Positions 56,888-64,000 of a stretch of DNA of 64,000 nt are shown here, piece by piece. The translations under genes were made by a program, and so were the position numbers. Positions within the stretch are counted from its first letter, which is position 1, and the number at the start of each line of letters is the position of its first letter. Location: the NCBI GenBank assembly GCA_914767715.1, contig OU612071.1, positions 24,611,681 to 24,675,680 of the forward strand. Reading direction: 5' to 3'. Under the pieces are notes generated by a model. The model was not told the DNA's origin. It searched no databases and saw only the letters and a list, made by a program, of their open reading frames with translations. This DNA is from Membranipora membranacea. Taxonomy: Eukaryota; Bryozoa; Gymnolaemata; Cheilostomatida; Membraniporidae.

Positions 56888-57469
56888 ATAATGATTATAG
56901 ACACAAACTATGTACGTTATCCTCTAATAGTGCAGCGAGCGGCAAATGGGTTGGGATTCATGGCAAGGAGGAATGGTGAGCCTTGCTTTCCTTCAAACAA
57001 ATGTAATATGCATATGATGAGAGTGGATGACTTACAACGGACCAACAACTATTGTGAGTCATGGAATGTCAGGTGAGGAACTAAGCATAAACCATACATC
57101 ATCTGTGACACTTTTTCATTTGTAGAAAAAATAATTTGTATCAGCCAAAACCATATTAACTCATAAGGGTCAACTACGGTCATCTTTAAATGCTCGCAAA
57201 AAAGCTTAGTTAATGTTCATCCGGATATTTGATAATTAAGAATCGGCAAATTTGGAATTTATTTGACCAAATTATTGAGTTATTGAACTGTAATTTAATC
57301 CTTTGCATTTCAGAATGAAGAAGCTGAAGGGAAAGGATCATCCAACTCTGTGGGATCTACTCAAAACTCTAAGAGAAGAGGAGATGGTTGCGAGACTTGA
57401 TATCAACAACACAGCCATTGGTAACCCTCGAGACCTGACAAGCAGGCGCAAGGAATTGTGCAGGTAGTA
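56888..57469 (+). pseudogene. MULE-type transposase, C-terminal two exons
   Basis: Exon to 57072 (donor GTCAG|GTGAGG): MRVDDLQRTNNYCESWNV. Exon 57314-57469 (acceptor ATTTCAG): MKKLKGKDHPTLWDLLKTLR then EEEMVARLDINNTAIGN. The junction keeps phase (AG|A). 'RTNN..E.W...F...V....P.IW..I..L..EE......I...G' is the well-known region around the last acidic residue of MULE transposases of the FLYWCH-linked type, which differs from the copies at 4.2 and 18.8 kb. The upstream catalytic part is absent and the frame stops at 57468, so this is a relic. Confidence 0.65.
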
Positions 57470-57655
57470 TGATGAAGGAGATATCTTTCAAGAAGGTGAC
57501 CAAGCCAGTCAGTACTGCTACGGCGGGGTGACACGCCTCATCATCGTCCCAGCTATTGGAAACCAAGGGAGCTGCAAACAACATTGGATGAGCCTTCGGA
57601 TGAAGAGATGGAGAAGGCGCAGGCCAGTACTGATCAAAACGAGGATGATATAAAT

Positions 57656-57682
57656 ATATAATATATATATATATATATATTT
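57656..57682. repeat. (AT)n microsatellite
   Basis: An almost uninterrupted run of TA/AT dinucleotides. Confidence 0.95.
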
Positions 57683-57689
57683 ATATCTA

Positions 57690-58640
57690 AGTGTACCTGA
57701 ATGCAAAGAATGCTGCAACTCGCTGACCAGGCCAGAACCCAACTATTCTGGATTTGATAGAGATGATTGGATTCCATGTAATGGTGCTGAACATAAGCGT
57801 GCATCTGGAGCCACAAAATCAGCCAGAACTGACGCTTATCGCCAAAATCTCTAGTCAACTGGTGCTTGCTTGTCTGAGCTATACAACCTGGAATCCTTCT
57901 GCCCGGTAACGAATCACCTGATTGACGCTATTCATTGCCTATATTTGGGGATTGGCAAGACAATGACCAAATGCTATTTGAAATCGGAATAGTGTACAAG
58001 AAAAACAGCAAATGATGGACGAAATACGCGTTCCTCAGACTGTCGCCAGAATACCACAGAAAATCGCTAGTGGCTTTGCGAGGTTTACTGCAGACCAGTG
58101 GAAGGATTGGACTTTAATTTACAGCTCCACTGATTTGAAACCACTGATTGGCAACCGACACTACCATGTATGGATGATGTTTGTGAATGCTGTCCGTATG
58201 CTTACAAAGAAGGAGAATGGCAAAACTGACATCAGGATGGCAGATCAACTACTCGTCACATTCTTCACCGAAGATGAAAATCTTTACAAAGAAGAGTGCA
58301 TTAAAGCAAACTTCCATATGGCCTGCCATATCGCAAAAGTAATGGAGGAGTATGGCCCAGTCTATTCATTCATAAATTTAATATGGTAACCTGAAAATTT
58401 ATCGAGAGGCATGGATTCCCATGTACATAAATATGCAAAAGCTTCAGACTAGAAAGGTTATGAGCAAAGAGAAAACAATTATCATAGTGATCACTCAGTA
58501 CAGTGCCTATTGTGCAATCAGCCAGGTTTAATTTTTGTAAAATTTCATTATTTATTATTATTCAATACTTTATGTACAATGGTATGCTTGGGGATTTTGC
58601 AGGGAATTCTCACGACATATCAAGCAAATGTGAGTTGTGC
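57690..58640 (+). pseudogene. DUF4218-type transposase remnant
   Basis: Pieces in order: CNSLTRPEPNYSGFDRDDWI and HKRASGATKSARTDAY (57.70-57.85 kb, then a stop); LIDAIHCLYLGIGKTMTK (about 57.92 kb, matching 'D.MH...LG..KH...'); ARIPQKIASGFARFTADQWK, LIGNRHYHVWMMFVNAVRML, CIKANFHMACHIAKVMEEYG, PVYSFINL (58.01-58.39 kb); then, after an intron-like gap, YNGMLGDFAGNSHDI (about 58.57 kb). 'IP.KI..GF..FTA..W..W', 'N.HM..H....V..YGP.YSFW.F..ERYNG.LG' is the signature of the DUF4218-associated transposase family, multicopy in many invertebrates. At least two stops or frame changes show it is dead. Confidence 0.7.
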
Positions 58641-61600
58641 AGCATTCGGTTGCCTCCAATAACCACTCAAGATGTAACGGATTCACTTGCCAATAGTGAA
58701 GTGCAAGGCACCATATCAACAATCAGAAATGATATCACTGCGCATGCTTGCTTTAATCTTTTTTTGTGGCAGTCAGTTCTCACTTGATCAGATATCACTA
58801 ACCCAAATATACTTAAACCGCTGCTGCCACACAGCCAAATGTGTGCTTATAGAATTCTGTATAGCTCAAAACTAATAAAATGAGGCTGCAATCTCAGCAT
58901 GGTCATCTAATGAGCAAATAATCTGCACAAACTGATCATCAAAATTAGGGTATGAAATTATTTATCTACCGGCACAGGTGATGTAGTTACCGTCTTACTA
59001 GTGCATACTGTACACGTCATTAGCTGGTGCGTAGATTTCATGCCCTGATTTTGAAGATCCGTTTGTACAAATTATTGGCCCATTAGGTGACAATTATGAG
59101 ATTTAAGTCTCAATTAATTATCTTGGAGCTATGCAGAATTCAATGAGTACAAATTTGCATGAGCGGCAGCAGTAGTTTAAGGCTCAGTTCAAGCCAGTTT
59201 TTTTACACTGGACAAGCTAAATTTCTCACGGTCAATGTATCAAACCATTTCCCGATTCCCTGCAATCTGCCAAACTTACACAGGAAATTTGACACTGTCT
59301 ACTCTGTTGTAAACATGGGTGGGTAGTTTCAGCCAGATCAGGAAACAATAGTAAACAGCAGCATAATTTGTGCATGCTGGCTTTAGGCAGACTATTATTA
59401 TTATTATTATTGACCCAAAAGAAAATCTAGCAAAGGCTGGCGCAGTGCGTGAGATTGTTGACACATAGCATTCAATGGCGGACAGTACTGCTGGATAAGT
59501 CTTATGGTCGAAGGTTGACTGGTTCAATATGAAGCAGCCATACACAGATATACCACAAGACTTATTTCTCTGTAAGTAAACTTAGCTATGTCCCAATTCT
59601 GCACGTGATTTCTAAATGTGCACTGAGGACGATAAATTACCAGAATATAAAGTTTTTTGGTGATCCCTCTAGCTTGGCAATGGGGGCTATAAATTTGCAA
59701 ATCATATTTTTACTGGTCAATTGCTTTGTCTGCATCCCGCTTCTTTTGTATGACTTGATCGCACCATTACATTCATCACAATATTTCTTGATATGAATTT
59801 CTTGAATCTTGCATAATATTGTTAACACTGCTCATTAAATAGCTTTCACTGTGTTTATACTTAGTTTGAAATCTCTGAATCCCTAATCGCAAGTATTTAT
59901 AATCTTTACTGAAAGCGCTATGATCAAATATACACCTATATCATTACATGTCAACATTATTTTCTATTGTATAGTGGACAATGTCACTTGTTCCAGCAGA
60001 TAAAGAAGTATCGGTTAGACCCTAGCAGGCGCTGTGTGTGTTAAAAGTCATCCTGAGTTCAAACTTAAAAAAATCAACATTGAATTTACAAGAAGAACCC
60101 CACAAGTCCTGCAGCCAATCCATGTTAGCATTGAACATAATGAAACAACACCGCAACAGCAACTAACAGTTACCAACATTCTTCTCCATGTAAAAAAAAG
60201 ATTATCAGGGAGTCTAGACAGCAACAGGAAAAAGATCTGATGCAGCCTAACAAGTGAAACATTGTCTATATCAAGCTAATAAAGGCAACGGATAGCGGCT
60301 CACAGCACATATGTACAACATGCCAAAAAAGCTCATACCGTTAGACAGCTACCCCTTTGACAGAGGACGAGTACGCACTGAATTGGAATTTCACAGATGA
60401 AAACAAGGATTTGAGTGACAGAATGAAAAGAGGCTGGAGTAGGTTAGCGAGAGATGCTGGGTCTAAAGGGAAAGACAGGGAAACACTGCATGCTTCACAG
60501 TTGTTTCAATTAGCCTATTTTGGTCTATGATAGATGCAAGGACAAACACAAATATCAAATTTAATAAGTTAATGCCCATTTTCCTATTCAAATAGATCGA
60601 TATTTTATTTTGGTAAGTTTGTCAAAGAAAGTATATATAAACAAGCGGGCACTTAGTCAAGTATAATAGGTCTTTTGTCTGTATTTTTTTGTATAAGAAA
60701 TATCAACACCATCAGCGGGAGTCTTCAATTTGGTGAGTAACAACCATATCATGTGATATTTACACATCTGGCGATTGGGAGTTGTCAAATCAAATCTACT
60801 CTAATATTCAATGCATTATTTTATCTACACAAATGATGTTGCACATGGAAATTCATGAAGTTTGTAAAAATAGCTCGAGATAAAATTAATTAAATAAAAT
60901 ATTTATCGCTTCCATGAGAGCTATGATCACAACAGCCAATACTTTCATCAGTCTAAACTAAAGTTACATTGTGACAAGTCATGTGACCTACTGCGAACCA
61001 TGAAAATGAGCAAATAAAGCAAATTGTGAAGAGCATTTTTATATGGCTAAATCTCAGAAAAATTATTCCCAACCATCCTCAAAATTCTACAATATGTAAT
61101 TTGAGACATTGACAGATAAAATGTGAAAGTGATTGACCAATTAGCCCAGAAATTATGAGGGAAAAACCATGCAAATACCGTGGCCCAGTATTTACACGGT
61201 ATTTGGGCAAATACCGTGGGCCAAATACTGTGTAAGCCATTCCTATGCACTAATGGCTTACACTGGTGTAAGCCATTAGTGCATAGGAAGTCAGCAACTG
61301 AAAAATTACGCTTACATTACATTACAGCTTAAATGATTGCGGTCGGGTGATGTGTTTTAATTCTTCAAGCTCTTGAGTTTTTTCTAGCTATGTTTGACAT
61401 CTCAAGAGTAGCTTGAAATCTTACTTGGCCCTTGAATGAGATGTTCATTGTAGTATTCAGCTATTTTGATGATGAGCTTTGAATAAACATCTTTGCATAC
61501 ATTGCGTCGCATGTTTGGTCATGTTGTCAGAGTAGATGTATTTGTTTATATTATATTTATTTGCATGTATTGGTTACAGTACCATTACTTTCAAAACAGA

Positions 61601-62205
61601 CTGTTGTGTATGAATGGTAATCAATATAATGCATTTTATTCATGCTGCTTTTTCATTATGTATGTCTCTTTTTTTCAGTTGAAAGGCTCTCAACTGAGAC
61701 TTCCTACAGGGAGGTTCAGAGGTATACGCATGTTGCCACATTCAAGAGAAGCAAAACGTTATAGTCACCGCAGAAAATTTGCCAATCCAGGAGTTTGTGG
61801 AAAAGTTCTCAATCATCACTCGCCAGCCAATAGAGGTGTGGGTGTGTATACCTGAATATTCATTAATATCTGATACACTTATATGAAAAAACCTGTCTGT
61901 GGCCTTACATCAGAACAAGTTCTCAATCAGATCACATACAGCATCTGACCAGTAATATTGTTCGTCTAATGCCGGTATTGAAATCCATCATGGGAGTTGG
62001 CTTCACATGTGACAATTTTGCGGTAAAAGTTTAAACATTAAACATTAATTCATGTGGTATAAACGGAGCATTTCTTAGTTATTCTCTTAGCAATATGTGA
62101 AATATGTGAATATGTAAACTAGCTAACGATGATATTGCTTTACTATTGAAAATGCCAAATGTCCACAAGTAAGAAACGCTTTGAGCGTTGATCAAATCAT
62201 GTCCG
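58641..62205. other. Mostly non-coding; doubtful coding fragments
   Basis: Fragments with protein-like composition but no family: 60034-60240 (EFTRRTPQVLQPIHVSIEHN) and, in another frame, about 60345-60530 (TEDEYALNWNFTDENKDLSD). An acceptor with a strong pyrimidine tract (TCTCTTTTTTTCAG) at 61680 leads into ERLSTETSYREVQRYTHVAT, which breaks frame. An (ATT)n run lies near 59393-59410. Confidence 0.25.
61240..61289. repeat. Perfect 24-bp-arm hairpin
   Basis: TTCCTATGCACTAATGGCTT (first 20 of the 24-nt arm) is followed, after a 2-nt centre, by its exact reverse complement. It is flanked by further AATACCGTGGGCC-type partial repeats at 61170-61230. Confidence 0.9.
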
Positions 62206-62410
62206 TATGGAAGTGCATTGTCGCAAGGGCCGCTCAAAGAGATACTGTTGGCAGCCGCAGCTCAAACATTCACCTATCTAGCTGCACTGTTTCCCCTAGT
62301 ACTAACGGTTGTGTCTGGCCTTATGGGTATATCGGTATGTAGGACACACAGGGAGGATATAGACTTTGAGGAACCCAACATCCTCTGGACCTGCGTCGCA
62401 GCTCCTTCTG
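62206..62410 (+). CDS. Possible exon of an unrecognised membrane protein
   Basis: The frame is open, ending at a good donor (TTCTG|GTAGGT). It gives GPLKEILLAAAAQTFTYLAA then LFPLVLTVVSGLMGISVC, one or two hydrophobic helices, then a charged segment (RTHREDIDFEEPN). It could be a membrane-protein exon. No acceptor is certain and no family is recognised. Confidence 0.3.
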
Positions 62411-62527
62411 GTAGGTTGATACCAATACTTATGCCAATCTTATTCTCTTGTAGGTAAGCTGTGCTCTGTTTTGGTTTATGTCAGCAGGAATATTTTTGGT
62501 GTAAACATGCATGTCATTAGTAGGATA

Positions 62528-62784
62528 TGTTTAGGATATCTTACTGCAAGGCTCATGCTCTCCTCCCTGTGATCAGAATTGTAATTTGTATAAATTTGTA
62601 AACATGCATGTCATTAGTGCCATACTTAATTTTAACACTGAGAAGTTGAGGTAGATTATTTAGGCATGGATTCCGTAATCGTAAATTCTACCATGGCCAA
62701 ATGTCAAATGGCAGCCATTTATACAAATTACAATTCTGATCACAGGGAGGAGAGCATGAGCCTTGCAGTAAGATATCCTAAACA
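62528..62784. repeat. Perfect 68-bp inverted repeat with 121-bp loop
   Basis: The arm 62528-62595 and the arm 62717-62784 are exact reverse complements over all 68 bases (outer end TGTTTAGGATATCTTACTGC). The loop 62596-62716 is unique. A short direct repeat (AAACATGCATGTCATTAGT) occurs just outside and just inside the left arm (about 62503 and 62601). Confidence 0.9.
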
Positions 62785-63044
62785 CAAAAGAGGGGAGGCA
62801 ACATTTAGGAAGGTTTTATCAGCATGCTCTTATGGTATGACTCAGTTGAAACCCGCAGAAATGTTTGGGAAATTTGCCAATATATATAGGTACCTACTTT
62901 GAAAAAATAAAATAACTTATATTATCAGGTTGTCTTAGATTTTATGTTGCTCACTTAATGATAAATAGTTGAGAGCTTCAACGTTTGTTTATCTATTACC
63001 CATTATCACTTTGAGGGTATCTAGAAGAGTTGTTAGATATTAAA

Positions 63045-63164
63045 ATGGAGATAGAATTAGCAGCTCCTGAAGAGATCTCAGCTCAACTGTCTTTGCTTTA
63101 TCCTAAACCAGATAATCCTGTTATACTGAAAGGAGCTTATGTTAGCCAGTTTAGCCTCATGTGA
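63045..63164 (+). CDS. 39-codon frame, doubtful
   Basis: It reads MEIELAAPEEISAQLSLLYP then KPDNPVILKGAYVSQFSLM, stop. The composition is protein-like, but there is no family, neighbour or splice evidence. It may be an exon fragment. Confidence 0.2.
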   Translation: MEIELAAPEEISAQLSLLYPKPDNPVILKGAYVSQFSLM

Positions 63165-63207
63165 AGTTTATTTAATTATAGTACACTGTGTGCCATTACG
63201 AGAAATA

Positions 63208-63693
63208 GACAGTTTTCTGAGCTCTGATTTAGGCCTCAATTCGGGTTTTCCTCTCTCCAGTTTGGTACTTTTAACCCACGGCGCATAGGAAAAACGTGCT
63301 GAAAAGAGGGTTATCTTGAAAACCGCTTATAATAGGATAACAATTATTTTTTATTCAGAATCTGCAACATTGGTAACTCATATGGACATAGTTTGGGAAA
63401 TAACTTTAGTATTTGGATAGTCAATTATAGCATTTTCTGCAGAATTTTTCATGAGTTTCGTCGCTAAAATTAAGATTCATCAACATTCAATCCTCCGATG
63501 ATTTGGTAACCCTGTCTCACAGGGTTTTCAGTGGTGCAAACTCTGAATCAAAAATCATTTTTATCCTAACATAAGCGGTTTTCAAGATAACCCTCTTTCA
63601 GCAGGTTTTTCCTATGCGGCGTGGGTTAAAAGTACCAAACTGGAGGGAGGACAACTCCGACTTGAGGCATAAATAAGAGTTCAGAAAACTGTC
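63208..63693. mobile_element. MITE with long terminal inverted repeats and TA target duplication
   Basis: The ends are GACAGTTTTCTGAGCTCTGA and, inverted, GACAGTTTTCTGAACTCTTA, each preceded outward by TA (63206-63207 and 63694-63695). The inverted arms extend about 150 bp and include TTTGGTACTTTTAACCCACG and GAGGGTTATCTTGAAAACCG. The core of about 180 bp is non-coding. A TA duplication with long arms fits a Tc1/mariner-type foldback MITE. Confidence 0.8.
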
Positions 63694-64000
63694 TATACTA
63701 TCAATCATTCATCATGCTCTAGAAAGCCATTATAAATTTATTCTCTTTGCAGTGTGTGGCTCTTATTTTAGCTACTGCACAAGCAAGATGAACTCGTCTA
63801 ATGTCTTTTCAAATAACGCCGTACAAACATTGCATTACATCTTGGTTTTTGTTGAGAAATCTGTTTATTCAAATTTCACAACCATAGTCTTCACAACCCG
63901 ACACCATCAGTCATATAACACGTATGTTCTTTATTTGAATAGGAGGAAGGAGGAGGGTGTGCTGATAAGGTAGATGATAATATAGCAGAAGGTGTGTTTA

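Noticed and set aside
62666-62902. 78-codon plus-strand frame across the right arm of the perfect inverted repeat
   Set aside because: Half of it is the inverted arm, and the frame exists only because of that arm. There is no independent coding evidence.

Overview
This window looks like nuclear DNA from an invertebrate animal, probably marine. The sequence is AT-rich. Coding sequence comes in short exons (15 to about 650 nt) with good GT..AG borders and consistent codon phases. The rest is crowded with transposon remains. The transposase families I recognise (MULE-like, a DUF4218-type transposase, a Crypton-like tyrosine-recombinase relative, Ulp1-like and RecQ-like fragments) are types I associate with cnidarians, sponges, molluscs and non-vertebrate deuterostomes. 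The sequence alone does not let me choose a phylum. There is no bacterial-style operon, rRNA or CRISPR array.

Layout. 0.8-4.8 kb (minus strand): a Ulp1-like protease exon and a MULE-like transposase in pieces. 6.3-7.35 kb (minus): RecQ-like helicase fragments among four copies of a small hairpin element. 8.9-12.2 kb (minus): a multi-exon gene with a zinc-knuckle domain related to Crypton-type proteins, carrying one frameshift. 13.0-14.5 kb: a degenerate tandem repeat containing a 196-bp palindrome. 15.2-16.4 kb (minus): two unrecognised exons. 16.76-17.63 kb: a non-autonomous hAT-type element with an 8-bp target duplication. 18.8-20.1 kb (minus): a MULE-like catalytic core abutting a decayed LINE. 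20.7-22.8 kb (minus): a seven-exon gene ending in a PHD finger. 23.7-24.7 kb (minus): another transposase-like pseudogene.

27.3-30.2 kb (minus): the 3' half of a cell-surface gene with a propeller-like region, an EGF-like domain, a 15-nt microexon and a hydrophobic GPI- or membrane-anchor tail. 35.1-38.4 kb: an 859-bp tandem array. 40.4-43.7 kb (plus): four exons of an SLC16 monocarboxylate-transporter-like gene that stops after about eight membrane segments. 45.5 kb: a foldback element. 46.1 kb: a possible lectin-domain tail. 46.4 and 54.1 kb: tRNA-derived SINEs. 49.2-51.2 kb: a compact Ty3/gypsy LTR element with an open integrase and a 5-bp target duplication. 52.6-55 kb: relics of a DIRS-like and a P-element-like transposon. 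56.9-58.6 kb (plus): MULE-type and DUF4218-type transposase remnants. 62.5-63.7 kb: two inverted-repeat structures.

The likely host genes are the SLC16-like transporter, the EGF/propeller surface protein and perhaps the PHD-finger gene. They show no sign of a shared pathway. Everything else is best read as layers of mobile elements. The most unusual structures are the 859-bp array with a repeated 60-codon reading frame, the integrase-only mini LTR element, and several near-perfect palindromes. I found no convincing new multi-gene system.
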